This document shows positions 42,405 through 50,113 of a stretch of DNA of 52,169 nucleotides, piece by piece (positions within the stretch are counted from its first letter, which is position 1; every line of letters starts with the position of its first letter). Source of the stretch: Candidatus Aenigmatarchaeota archaeon. Lineage in GTDB: Archaea; Aenigmatarchaeota; Aenigmatarchaeia; QMZS01. The translations under genes were made by a program, and so were the position numbers. The notes under the pieces were generated by a model. It was given only the letters and a program-made list of their open reading frames with translations, was not told where the DNA came from and made no database searches. The stretch is from positions 1-52,169 of the forward strand of contig QMZV01000002.1 in assembly GCA_003663355.1 (NCBI GenBank), written 5' to 3'.

Positions 42405-42704
42405 ATGGCAAGAGAAATAAGATTGGAAGAAAATGCTACTTTATATAACAGTGTTATAAAATGCAGAAGGAGTATTGAAAGGATAATACAATCAGGTTAT
42501 GTTAATATTGGAAGAGACACTCATTCTAGAAAGAAAGGTCTAAGAGGATATGATTTATACAATAAGATTCGTTCTATTATGAAAGAAGTTTTTAGTTATG
42601 TTCCAAAACCAGGAGAAAAACTTTCAGAAGAGCAAGTAGAAAAACTTGAAAAAACTTATATAGAAGCAGAAAATTATTTTAGAAGAAGAGTTAAACATAT
42701 CTGA
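42405..42704 (+). CDS. Hypothetical protein downstream of tRNA
   Basis: A 99-residue basic helical protein starting 8 bp after the tRNA 3' end, so probably read from the tRNA promoter or one inside it. Segments include VIKCRRSIERIIQSGYVNIG and EQVEKLEKTYIEAENYFRRR. No family recognised. A 17-bp sequence at 42443-42459 inside it nearly matches the intergenic palindrome consensus. Confidence 0.65.
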   Translation: MAREIRLEENATLYNSVIKCRRSIERIIQSGYVNIGRDTHSRKKGLRGYDLYNKIRSIMKEVFSYVPKPGEKLSEEQVEKLEKTYIEAENYFRRRVKHI

Positions 42705-42731
42705 AGTAATAAATTCTATCAATAATAGATT

Positions 42732-43859
42732 ATGCAATTTAAAGTAACGCCGTGGGAGGTTAGAGGCAAAATTAATTATGAAAAACTTGTTAAGGAATTT
42801 GGTGTTCAAAAAATTGATAATAAACTTTTGGATAAAATTGAATCAATTACAGGAGAATTGCATTTTATGTTAAGAAGAAAAATTTTTTTTGCACATAGAG
42901 ATTTAGATTTTGTTTTAAATGAATATGAAAAAGGAAATAAATTTTTTCTTTATACTGGAAGAGCTCCTTCTGGTCCAATACATATAGGTCACTTATTGCC
43001 GTGGATATTTACAAAATGGTTGCAAGATAAATTTGATGTAGAATTGTGGTTTCAGTTTCCGGATGAAGAAAAATTTTTGTTTAAAAAAAATTTAAAATTT
43101 GAAGAAGTTGAAAAATACTTAGAGGATAATATTTTGGATGTTATTGCTATTGGTTTTGATCCTGAGAAGACTAATATTATAATTGATACAAAACATGCGA
43201 GTTTGTTATATAAAGAAGCCTGCAAAATTGCAAAAAGAATTACTTTCTCTATGGTAAAATCTTCCTTTGGTTTAAAAGAACAATCAAATATAGGCTCTAT
43301 ATTCTACACAGCAATGCAGGCTGTTCCTGCTTTTCTACCTTCTATTTTAAAAAACAACAAAATTCCTTGCTTAATACCGCATGCAATAGATCAAGACCCT
43401 CACTTTAGATTATCAAGAGATATTATACCAAAACTGGGATATTACAAGCCCGCTTCTATTCAATGCTCTTTTCTGCCACCTCTTACAGGAGTTTCCGGAA
43501 AAATGTCTGCATCAGAAAAAGAGACTGCAATTTATACAACAGATGATGAAAAAACAATAAGAAAAAAAATAATGAAATATGCTTTTTCCGGAGGTCAACC
43601 AACTGTTGAAGAACACAGAAAAAAAGGAGGAATCCCCGAAATAGATGTTTGCTATCAATGGTTAAGATATCTTTTTGAGCCAGACGATAAAAAATTAGAA
43701 AAAATATATTACGATTATAAAAGCGGAAAACTTCTTACAGGAGAATTAAAAGAAATTTTAATAAAGAAAATAAGTAATTTTTTAAAGGAACATAATAATA
43801 AAAAGAAAAAAGCTAAAAAGAATATAGACAAATATTTTGAATGGTTTAATATTTCCTAA
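42732..43859 (+). CDS. trpS: Tryptophanyl-tRNA synthetase
   Basis: A 375-residue class I synthetase. The HIGH motif is HIGH at 84-87 in APSGPIHIGHLLPW and the KMSKS motif is KMSAS (257-261). FPDEEKFLFKKN and DQDPHFRLSRDI are typical of the archaeal/eukaryotic TrpRS branch. It charges tRNA-Trp. It follows the small hypothetical gene by 27 bp. Confidence 0.96.
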   Translation: MQFKVTPWEVRGKINYEKLVKEFGVQKIDNKLLDKIESITGELHFMLRRKIFFAHRDLDFVLNEYEKGNKFFLYTGRAPSGPIHIGHLLPWIFTKWLQDKFDVELWFQFPDEEKFLFKKNLKFEEVEKYLEDNILDVIAIGFDPEKTNIIIDTKHASLLYKEACKIAKRITFSMVKSSFGLKEQSNIGSIFYTAMQAVPAFLPSILKNNKIPCLIPHAIDQDPHFRLSRDIIPKLGYYKPASIQCSFLPPLTGVSGKMSASEKETAIYTTDDEKTIRKKIMKYAFSGGQPTVEEHRKKGGIPEIDVCYQWLRYLFEPDDKKLEKIYYDYKSGKLLTGELKEILIKKISNFLKEHNNKKKKAKKNIDKYFEWFNIS

Positions 43860-43893
43860 AGAATTTGATTAGAGATAATTTTTTTCTCTATTT

Positions 43894-45396
43894 ATGGAGA
43901 ACTACTTAAAAAGAATTGCCTCTGGAGTATTTTTTGTTTTTTTGTTTGGTATTTTAACTTCTTTTGTTGGTTATTTGTTGAGGCTTGTTTTGACAGCGAA
44001 TTTAACTCCCGCAGAATATGGTCTTTATTACTCATGTCTGTCTTTAATCGGTCTGTTTTCTTTGTTTAAGGATTTTGGTTTAAACGGGAGTTTGATATAT
44101 CATATTTCAAAATTCAAAGCAGAAAAGAAATTTAAAAAATTGAATGCCTCTGTTTTTACTGTTCTCTTTATTCAGATTATTCCTGCTTTAATAATTGCAA
44201 CAATTATTTTCTTCTCATCTGATTTTATTGCTGTAAATTATTTGCATCTCTCTAAAAATTTGGTTTTTGGGGTTCTTGTTATAAAAGTTTTAGCAATTGT
44301 TTATTTTATTCAGATATTTTATAGCGTTGTTTTATCAATTTTGCAGGGTTTTCAGCTTATGAATTTTTTTGCAATAGTTGATTTTTGCAGGATGCTATTT
44401 TATTTTATACTTACTTTTATATTTATTTCATTGAGCTTTTCTGTTCTCTCTCCTGCTTTAGGTTTCTTGATCTCTTATATTTTTGTAATTTTAATATTCT
44501 CTCCTTTTGCTTTGAAATTAATTCCTAATTTTAAAAAATTACATCTTGAAATATTTGATAAAAAATTGGCAAAGAAATTGTTTTTTTATGGTTTTCCAAT
44601 AATGCTTTCTAGTGCTGCTGGATTAATAATTGGTTATACTGATACAATTTTAATCACTATTTTTAAGAGTTTGGAAGAGGTTGGAATTTACCAGACTGCT
44701 CAACCAACCGCTCGCTTATTGTGGTTTTTTGCAGGGTCTTTTACAACAGTTTTATTTCCTTTAGTTACAGAACTAAAAACAAAAAAGATAAAAGGTCTTG
44801 AAAAGGGTGTTTCCTTGATTTACAGATATATTTGGGTTATAATAATTCCTTTTGCTCTAATGAGTTTTTCTTTTTCAAGAGAGATTTTGAATTTATTCTT
44901 TGGTTCTTTTTATTCTTCTGGTTCTAATGTTTTAAAAATCTTGTCTATTGGAGCAATATTTTTCTCCATTGTTCAGGTAAATGGGTGTGTTTTGAATGGA
45001 CTTGGAAAACCGAAAAACTATACAAAAATTGTTTATATTGGTGCAGCAATTAATTTAATTTTAAATTTGGTCTTAATTCCGATAATTGGGATTACTGGAG
45101 CAGCAACATCAACTCTTTTAACTTACATTGTAATGTTTTTGTTTTCTTTTGCTGAGTTAAAAAAATTTGTTAAAATAAAAATTCCTGTCATAACTTGGCT
45201 CAAAACTTTAATCATAGGGCTTATCTCGCTTTCATCTATTTACATTCTCAAAAATTTGCTTTTTGTAAACATATTCCTTGAAGTTTTTGTTTGTTTCTGC
45301 GTTTCCATTTTTATATTTATTGTTTTATTATTGTTGTTTAAAGTTGTAGAATTAGATGAAACTTTAAATTTGGTTAGAAAAATAATTAAGAAGTAA
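43894..45396 (+). CDS. Wzx-like polysaccharide/lipid-linked sugar flippase
   Basis: A 500-residue membrane protein with about 14 helices of the MOP exporter fold. N-terminal LRLVLTANLTPAEYGLYYSC and the C-terminal half-repeat PIIGITGAATSTLLTYIVM are characteristic. It probably moves a lipid-linked glycan across the membrane, serving the sugar-nucleotide enzymes encoded at 5.4-8 kb and the glycosyltransferase at 676. No export signal is needed. Confidence 0.88.
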   Translation: MENYLKRIASGVFFVFLFGILTSFVGYLLRLVLTANLTPAEYGLYYSCLSLIGLFSLFKDFGLNGSLIYHISKFKAEKKFKKLNASVFTVLFIQIIPALIIATIIFFSSDFIAVNYLHLSKNLVFGVLVIKVLAIVYFIQIFYSVVLSILQGFQLMNFFAIVDFCRMLFYFILTFIFISLSFSVLSPALGFLISYIFVILIFSPFALKLIPNFKKLHLEIFDKKLAKKLFFYGFPIMLSSAAGLIIGYTDTILITIFKSLEEVGIYQTAQPTARLLWFFAGSFTTVLFPLVTELKTKKIKGLEKGVSLIYRYIWVIIIPFALMSFSFSREILNLFFGSFYSSGSNVLKILSIGAIFFSIVQVNGCVLNGLGKPKNYTKIVYIGAAINLILNLVLIPIIGITGAATSTLLTYIVMFLFSFAELKKFVKIKIPVITWLKTLIIGLISLSSIYILKNLLFVNIFLEVFVCFCVSIFIFIVLLLLFKVVELDETLNLVRKIIKK

Positions 45397-45412
45397 ACAA
45401 ATTTATAAAAAA

Positions 45413-45868
45413 TTAAAGAAGTTTGTATTTTTTCTTCTTTGCTTCTTCTTTCTTTGGCAATCTTATTGTTAGAACTCCGTCTGAGAAATCTAACTTTGCT
45501 TTATCTGGTTTTGTTTTAGCAGGTAAACTTAAAACTCTTCTAACTTCACCTGCACTTCTTTCTCTTCTGTAAAAGTTTTCACCTTTCTGAATTTTTTCTC
45601 TTTTTCTTCTTGCGGAAATCAAAACTCTATCTTCTGTTGCTTCAACATCTATTTCATCTTTTCTGAATCCTGGCAAGTCTGCTTTAATAATAACCTCAGT
45701 ATCTGTCTCTGCTAAGTCAACAGGAAAACTTATTATTGTTGGTTGGAAAAATCTGCTGAATTGTTTTTGCAAATCTCTTTGGAAATTTTTTATTGGCTCA
45801 AAAGGTTCAAACCAGAATCTCATTGGCTCTGTGTCTTCTTCCCAAATCCATTTATCTTTTTTTGCCAT
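45413..45868 (-). CDS. hsp20: Small heat-shock protein, Hsp20/alpha-crystallin
   Basis: A 151-residue chaperone with an alpha-crystallin domain (about 47-140): ISFPVDLAETDTEVIIKADLPGF, IDVEATEDRVLISARRK and LDFSDGVLTIRLPK. The N-terminal arm is aromatic-rich (FWFEPFEPIKNFQRDLQKQF). The usual C-terminal I-x-I anchor is not evident; the tail is KKKKYKLL. It is divergent from tbp across only 36 bp. Confidence 0.92.
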   Translation of the reverse strand: MAKKDKWIWEEDTEPMRFWFEPFEPIKNFQRDLQKQFSRFFQPTIISFPVDLAETDTEVIIKADLPGFRKDEIDVEATEDRVLISARRKREKIQKGENFYRRERSAGEVRRVLSLPAKTKPDKAKLDFSDGVLTIRLPKKEEAKKKKYKLL

Positions 45869-45881
45869 AAGTATTTTTATT

Positions 45882-45904
45882 ATTTTAAATACTTTATTTA
45901 AAAT
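45882..45904. promoter_or_regulatory. Palindromic hsp20/tbp divergent promoter
   Basis: Arms ATTTTAAATA (45882-45891) and TATTTAAAAT (45895-45904) with spacer CTT form a perfect inverted repeat ending directly at the tbp ATG. The TATA-like sequence could serve the hsp20 promoter and let TBP bind at its own start. Confidence 0.6.
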
Positions 45905-46453
45905 ATGGAATCAATAAAGATCCAGAATGTTGTCTTGTCTACGCATGTTGATGTTGTTTTTCCACTCACAAAAATTGCAGAAAGTTATGAAGAGGCTGAA
46001 TATGAACCAGAGGCATTCCCTGGACTTGTGATTAGATTAAAGGATCCAAACATAACAGCTCTTGTTTTTAGGTCAGGTACAATTGTTTGCGTTGGTTCAA
46101 AAACTAAAAAAGAAGCTGAACTAGGGATTGCAAAAATTATGAAAATGATAAAAAAGCTTGGAGTAAAAGTTCCTGAGAAATATGAGACAAAAATAGAAAA
46201 CATTGTCGCTGTCGGAAATTTAGGTTATGATTTGAATCTGGAAAAACTTGCTTTTAGTATGGAGGACTCAGAATATGAGCCAGAAAATTTTCCTGGTTTA
46301 ATTTGCAAGTTAAGTGATCCAAAGGTTTCCTTTCTAATTTTTTCAAGTGGCAGTATTGTGTGTGTTGGTGGAAAAAAAATTAGCGATGCAAAAGATGGAT
46401 TGGTCTTGATAGAAAAGAAGCTTAAGAAATATGCTGATAAAAAAAGAAAATAA
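45905..46453 (+). CDS. tbp: TATA-box binding protein
   Basis: A 182-residue TBP with the two direct repeats that form the saddle: residues about 4-90 (IQNVVLSTHVDVVFPLTKIA, YEPEAFPGLVIRLKDPNITA, LVFRSGTIVCVGSKT) and 95-175 (IENIVAVGNLGYDLNLEKLA, YEPENFPGLICKLSDPKVSF, LIFSSGSIVCVGGKK). It binds promoters with TFB (36871). It is divergent from hsp20. Confidence 0.97.
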   Translation: MESIKIQNVVLSTHVDVVFPLTKIAESYEEAEYEPEAFPGLVIRLKDPNITALVFRSGTIVCVGSKTKKEAELGIAKIMKMIKKLGVKVPEKYETKIENIVAVGNLGYDLNLEKLAFSMEDSEYEPENFPGLICKLSDPKVSFLIFSSGSIVCVGGKKISDAKDGLVLIEKKLKKYADKKRK

Positions 46454-46483
46454 TTTATCTTTTGTTTTTATTTTTTGTTAATA

Positions 46484-47107
46484 ATGTTTAAGGTTGTTGT
46501 TTTTGATATGGATGGAACTTTAATAGATTCTATAAGTGTTTGGCTGTCTTTGTTTAAGAAAATTCTTAAAAAATATGGAATTGATGTTGATGAAAGATAT
46601 ATCAAAAATCAGTTTGGTAAACAAGATAAAGAGATTATTTCTTCTGTCACAAAAAAAGAAGAGGTGTTTGATTTTTTTGAGAAAGAGAAAAATAATAAAA
46701 TATTTTTAGATAAGTTCAAAATCTTTCCTTTTGTTAGAGATACTCTTTGCCAAATAAAAAGAAAAGGGATTAAAATTGCTATTGTTACTGGAAATAACAA
46801 AAAGATGCTAAAGTTTCTGTTAAAGAAATTTCATTTAAATGAATTGGTGGATTATTCTGTCTGTGCAGAGGATGTGGATAAAGGAAAACCAAATCCAGAA
46901 ATGCTTTTGAAAGTTTTGGAAGTTTATAGGGTGAATAAAGAAGATGTGATATATGTTGGAGATGCTCCTTATGATGTTGAAATGGCAAAAAATGCTGGAG
47001 TTAAAATTATGGTTGTTTTAACAGGTGTTTTGAACAGAAAATTGGCAGAAAAATTAAAACCTGATTTTATTTTTGAAGATGTAAGAGGGGTTTTAAAATT
47101 ATTGTAA
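46484..47107 (+). CDS. HAD-superfamily phosphatase, phosphoglycolate phosphatase-like
   Basis: A 207-residue HAD hydrolase. Motif I is VVVFDMDGTLIDS, motif II IAIVTGNNKK, motif III GKPNPE, motif IV YVGDAPYDVEMAKNAG. The cap is helical (subclass I). The ATG at 46484 is chosen over an in-frame TTG at 46475. It may follow tbp in one transcript (30 bp gap). Its end overlaps by 9 bp the end of the convergent pilin-like gene. Confidence 0.9.
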   Translation: MFKVVVFDMDGTLIDSISVWLSLFKKILKKYGIDVDERYIKNQFGKQDKEIISSVTKKEEVFDFFEKEKNNKIFLDKFKIFPFVRDTLCQIKRKGIKIAIVTGNNKKMLKFLLKKFHLNELVDYSVCAEDVDKGKPNPEMLLKVLEVYRVNKEDVIYVGDAPYDVEMAKNAGVKIMVVLTGVLNRKLAEKLKPDFIFEDVRGVLKLL

Positions 47108-47482
47108 AATTATTTTTACTTCATTTTTGCTTATTTTTTTAAATTCTAAGTTTGTTTTTCCTGGTCCTATTTCTATCTTGTTAAATTTTATTTTTTCAAA
47201 TGTTTTGTTGTAGGTTTTATATTCTGTTGAAAAAGAGATTGAATTATTTGAGAATTTTAGAATTCCTGTTTTAAATTCTATTTGTATTTTTCTTGAGGAA
47301 TTTATTGGTTCTGAGATTAAATCTGAGATTGTGATTGAAAGGAAATTCACAACATTCTTTCCGTGTTCGAATTCCAACTCTGCTTTTTTTTCTTCTATTA
47401 AAGGAAGCCCAAACAGCAAAATCGTCCCAATAATGGATATTGAAAATGCAATTATTAAAACAGATGAGACAACTACATTCAT
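47099..47482 (-). CDS. Type IV pilin-like membrane-anchored protein
   Basis: A 127-residue protein from ATG 47482, which overlaps the GINS stop (ATGA). Its N-terminus is one long helix (VVVSSVLIIAFSISIIGTIL then LFGLP), followed by a soluble, beta-rich, serine/asparagine-rich domain. This is the layout of archaeal pilin-like or pseudopilin proteins, though no clear class III cleavage site is seen. The ATGA overlap suggests translation coupled to the GINS C-terminal segment. Confidence 0.62.
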   Translation of the reverse strand: MNVVVSSVLIIAFSISIIGTILLFGLPLIEEKKAELEFEHGKNVVNFLSITISDLISEPINSSRKIQIEFKTGILKFSNNSISFSTEYKTYNKTFEKIKFNKIEIGPGKTNLEFKKISKNEVKIILQ

Positions 47483-47739
47483 AATATTATTTTGCAAAAT
47501 CCTGCTTCATATAATATCTTTGTAAAATCTGGTTCAAGTTCTGTTTCTTCTCCTTTTTTAAAAGAATAAACTCTCCCTGATGGAGATAAAATCTCTGGTA
47601 TGTCTTTTAAAAAAACAACCTTTACTTTTGTATTTTTTCTTTCTTTTGTTTCTTTATTAATATAATTCTGTTCAAAAGAATGATCATATTTTCTTATAAT
47701 TTTAATCAACTCTAAATATAATTCTTTCTCTAAATCTTC
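47479..47739 (-). CDS. GINS subunit, C-terminal (B-domain) part after in-frame stop
   Basis: An 86-codon open segment in the same frame as the upstream GINS A-domain, separated from it by one TAA (47740-47742). It reads LYLELIKIIRKYDHSFEQ, then VVFLKDIPEILSPSGRVYSF and KKGEETELEPDFTKIL, the small B-domain of Gins51/Gins23. It has no ATG; a TTG at 47709 is possible. The downstream gene starts at its stop via ATGA, which implies that ribosomes reach this point. Confidence 0.8.
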   Translation of the reverse strand, partial: EDLEKELYLELIKIIRKYDHSFEQNYINKETKERKNTKVKVVFLKDIPEILSPSGRVYSFKKGEETELEPDFTKILYEAGFCKIIL

Positions 47740-47976
47740 TTAATTTTTAGGAAGGTTGTTTGTTTTGTAAAATAAAAAGGCAAGATTTAAGATTTTCTTT
47801 TTTCTTAATTCAAAAATAGAATAAACAAGGTTTTTTGCGCTTTTTTCTTCTATTGTTCCTTTTTTTAGTTTAATGTAGTTAAATGCATTTTCATAAAAAT
47901 TTGGTGGTAGTTGTTGCAATTTTTCTCCTTTCTCTTTTTGCTTGATTTCCCGAATTTTCTCATATGTTAATATCAT
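47740..47976 (-). CDS. GINS subunit, N-terminal (A-domain) part, ends at premature TAA
   Basis: A 78-residue frame whose ATG overlaps the orc1 stop (ATGA). It reads LTYEKIREIKQKEKGEKLQQ, LPPNFYENAFNYIKL and IFELRKKKILNLAF, the A-domain of archaeal GINS (Gins51-type). The full gene would be 165 residues (47479-47976) if the TAA at 47740 were a sense codon. Linkage to orc1/cdc6 supports a replication gene. Either a sequencing error, a nonsense mutation, or a true two-polypeptide GINS is possible. Confidence 0.85.
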   Translation of the reverse strand: MILTYEKIREIKQKEKGEKLQQLPPNFYENAFNYIKLKKGTIEEKSAKNLVYSIFELRKKKILNLAFLFYKTNNLPKN

Positions 47977-49169
47977 GTTTCAAACATGTTAGAAAAAGTT
48001 GATTTTAAAATGTCAAAAGATTTTTTTGCAATTGCCAACCTGATTTCTCTTGTTCTTCCATATCTTCCTTTTGAAACAACTTTTGTTGAAATCAGTCCAA
48101 GCATATCTAATTCCGAAATTAAATCAGAAATTCTCCTTTGAGTTAGAGTTTTATATCCATTTCTCTTACATAGAGAAAGATAAACTTCATAAACATCTCC
48201 TGTCAGGATTTGGTCTTTGCCTTTTTCAAAAAGTTTTAAAATTGAGTAAAGAGTTAGTTGAGAATGTCTTGGTTGTGTTTTTGCTAATTCCGTAACTCTA
48301 TCTAATTCTAATTTTTGCTCTGCAAGGTCAACGTGTTTTTCTGTAATTTTTTTGTCTTCATTTCTTTCAGCAAGTTCTGCTGCCACTCTTAATAAATCCA
48401 AAGCCCTTCTTGCATCACCCTGTTCTTGAGCAGCTATTGCAGCACATTTTTCTATAACTCCTTCTGAACAAACTCCTGGTTTTAATGCAATTTTTGCTCT
48501 TTGTTGCAAAATATCTTTTAGTTGTAAGGCATTGTAAGGCGGAAAAATAATTTCTTCTTCTGATAAAGAACTTCTCACTCTCGGGTCTAAATCATCTGTA
48601 AAAGAAAGGTCGTTAGAAATCCCTATTATGCTAATTTTCGCATTTTTTAGTTCTGTGTTTATTCTTGTTAAATTGTATATAAGGCCGTCTCCAATTTTTT
48701 TAACTAATGCGTCTAATTCATCCAAAGCAAGCAAAATAATTTGCTCTTTTTCATCTATCAATTCAAATAATTTGTTGTATAATGATTCTGTAGGCAATCC
48801 TGTTTCAGGAACTGGGAAATTTAATTCTCTAAGGATATAAGCCAACATTCTGTACTCTGTATCTGCAGTTTTTTTTAATTTGCAGTTTATATAAACTGGT
48901 TTTAAATTTGTTGTGTTTGTTGATTTAAGTTCGCTAAAAATGTGTTTTATTACAACAGATTTTCCTGTTCCTGTAGTTCCGTATATGAAAAGATTGGATG
49001 GTTGCTCTAATTTTAAGGCAGGGGCTAAAACTTTTGCAATACTCATTATTTGCTCATCTCTATGCAAAATCTTATCTGGAATATAATTATGGGTTAATAA
49101 TTTTTTATCAAGAAAAAAACTTTCTTTGTTTATATAACTAGAAAAAAACTTCTTAAGTTTCTCTTGCAT
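47973..49169 (-). CDS. orc1: Replication initiator Orc1/Cdc6
   Basis: A 398-residue AAA+ initiator. Walker A is IYGTTGTGKSVV (64-71), Walker B IILLALDELDAL, sensor 1 IIGISNDLSF, sensor 2 GDARRALDLL, and a C-terminal winged helix (about 310-395) binds origin DNA. The TATA box CTATAAATATTTC lies 26 bp upstream. GINS follows with a 4-bp overlap. Candidate origin repeats lie immediately upstream. Confidence 0.96.
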   Translation of the reverse strand: MQEKLKKFFSSYINKESFFLDKKLLTHNYIPDKILHRDEQIMSIAKVLAPALKLEQPSNLFIYGTTGTGKSVVIKHIFSELKSTNTTNLKPVYINCKLKKTADTEYRMLAYILRELNFPVPETGLPTESLYNKLFELIDEKEQIILLALDELDALVKKIGDGLIYNLTRINTELKNAKISIIGISNDLSFTDDLDPRVRSSLSEEEIIFPPYNALQLKDILQQRAKIALKPGVCSEGVIEKCAAIAAQEQGDARRALDLLRVAAELAERNEDKKITEKHVDLAEQKLELDRVTELAKTQPRHSQLTLYSILKLFEKGKDQILTGDVYEVYLSLCKRNGYKTLTQRRISDLISELDMLGLISTKVVSKGRYGRTREIRLAIAKKSFDILKSTFSNMFET

Positions 49170-49171
49170 AA

Positions 49172-49280
49172 CCTATATTTCAAGTAGAAATATTTATAGA
49201 TTTCTGTTGTTTACAATATTTTTATAAAAATAGAGTTTTGAATATCGTAGCCTGACTCCTATATTTCTTGTGGAAATAAT
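49172..49280. other. Candidate replication origin / initiator sites upstream of orc1
   Basis: CCTATATTTCAAGTAGAAAT (49172-49191) and CCTATATTTCTTGTGGAAAT (49258-49277) are direct repeats 86 bp apart, each holding a TTTC...GAAA dyad similar to mini-ORB sites. The DNA between is AT-rich. The first copy lies between TATA box and ATG, so an operator role is also possible. Confidence 0.5.
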
Positions 49281-49303
49281 AAAAATAATTAGAGAAGGAA
49301 AAA

Positions 49304-49320
49304 TTATTACAGTGTTATAA
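49304..49320. repeat. 17-bp palindrome, copy E
   Basis: TTATTACAGTGTTATAA, 47 bp beyond the stop of the gene at 49368 and 24 bp from the second putative initiator repeat. Confidence 0.8.
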
Positions 49321-49367
49321 AATAGTCTTATTTAGGTAATGGGTAATGCTTTAATAAATCATTCGAA

Positions 49368-49865
49368 TCATTCGCTTTTATGTTTATATTTATAAAAAGC
49401 CATTCCTAATCTCAATCTTGCCCACGTACATAAACTTGGCGCTTCAAGAATATCCTCTTCATAAGGCATCAATCTTTCCAAAGAAGTATCTCTTGTTTCA
49501 ACTTCTTTTCCATTAGGATAGCTTTTATTAGTATGCACTAAGCAGTTCCCATTATTATCTATAGAATAAATATCTACTTGTTTTTCTTCAGGAGAAATTT
49601 CAAGCATTCTTACAATAGTCGGAAAAATCTTTGTGATACCAACATTTCTTAAATGATGAATATCAATATAGATTTTACGCCCATCTTCCAATTGCTTCTC
49701 CAATTCGCAAATATAGTGGTGAGCAAGATTTGGATTTAGTGCTTTTGCTTCTAATTTATCCATATCAAAAAAATCTACCCCTTCTACCAAACCAGATTTT
49801 TCAGGAGCTTTTGCAATTTCACCAAAAGCTTGTATTGTTTGTTTATAATGAGTGCTTTTTCTCAT
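49368..49865 (-). CDS. Hypothetical protein
   Basis: A 165-residue soluble protein. Segments include KSTHYKQTIQAFGEIAKAPE, IYIDIHHLRNVGITKIFPTI and TWARLRLGMAFYKYKHKSE. No signal, membrane helix or known domain is recognised. It is isolated between the candidate origin and a double palindrome block. Confidence 0.65.
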   Translation of the reverse strand: MRKSTHYKQTIQAFGEIAKAPEKSGLVEGVDFFDMDKLEAKALNPNLAHHYICELEKQLEDGRKIYIDIHHLRNVGITKIFPTIVRMLEISPEEKQVDIYSIDNNGNCLVHTNKSYPNGKEVETRDTSLERLMPYEEDILEAPSLCTWARLRLGMAFYKYKHKSE

Positions 49866-49961
49866 AATAGATAGTATAAATTAAAAATATAAATTTATGC
49901 ATTGCTAAACTCTTCACTAAAATTTCAATTTATCAATTAGTTGTTTAGATGGGATATAAAA

Positions 49962-50024
49962 TTATTACAGTGTTATAATTTAATAAAAAAAGGTTTGGTT
50001 TTGTGAATTATTACACTGTTATAA
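49962..50024. repeat. 17-bp palindrome, copies F and G
   Basis: TTATTACAGTGTTATAA (49962-49978) and TTATTACACTGTTATAA (50008-50024), linked by TTTAATAAAAAAAGG and TTTGGTTTTGTGAA. This double block repeats the one at 34838-34898. Confidence 0.85.
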
Positions 50025-50067
50025 TTTCAATTTTGTATGGGGCATAATTTTTGATTTAAAAAATTTT

Positions 50068-50113
50068 AGGTTTAGGCTGGGTTTTGTTGAGTTTTATGAG
50101 GGTTTGAGGGAAA
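50068..50113 (+). repeat. GGGTTTTGTTGAG repeat, copy 2
   Basis: GGGTTTTGTTGAGTTTTAT followed by GAGGGTTTGAGG, matching 34630-34675. Its right end covers the stop and last codons of the TFB-like gene. Confidence 0.7.

Noticed and set aside
42443..42459. A copy of the 17-bp palindrome consensus with one mismatch
   Set aside because: It lies inside a plausible coding frame (codons for TLYNSVIK), so it is not counted with the intergenic family, though it may still be functional.
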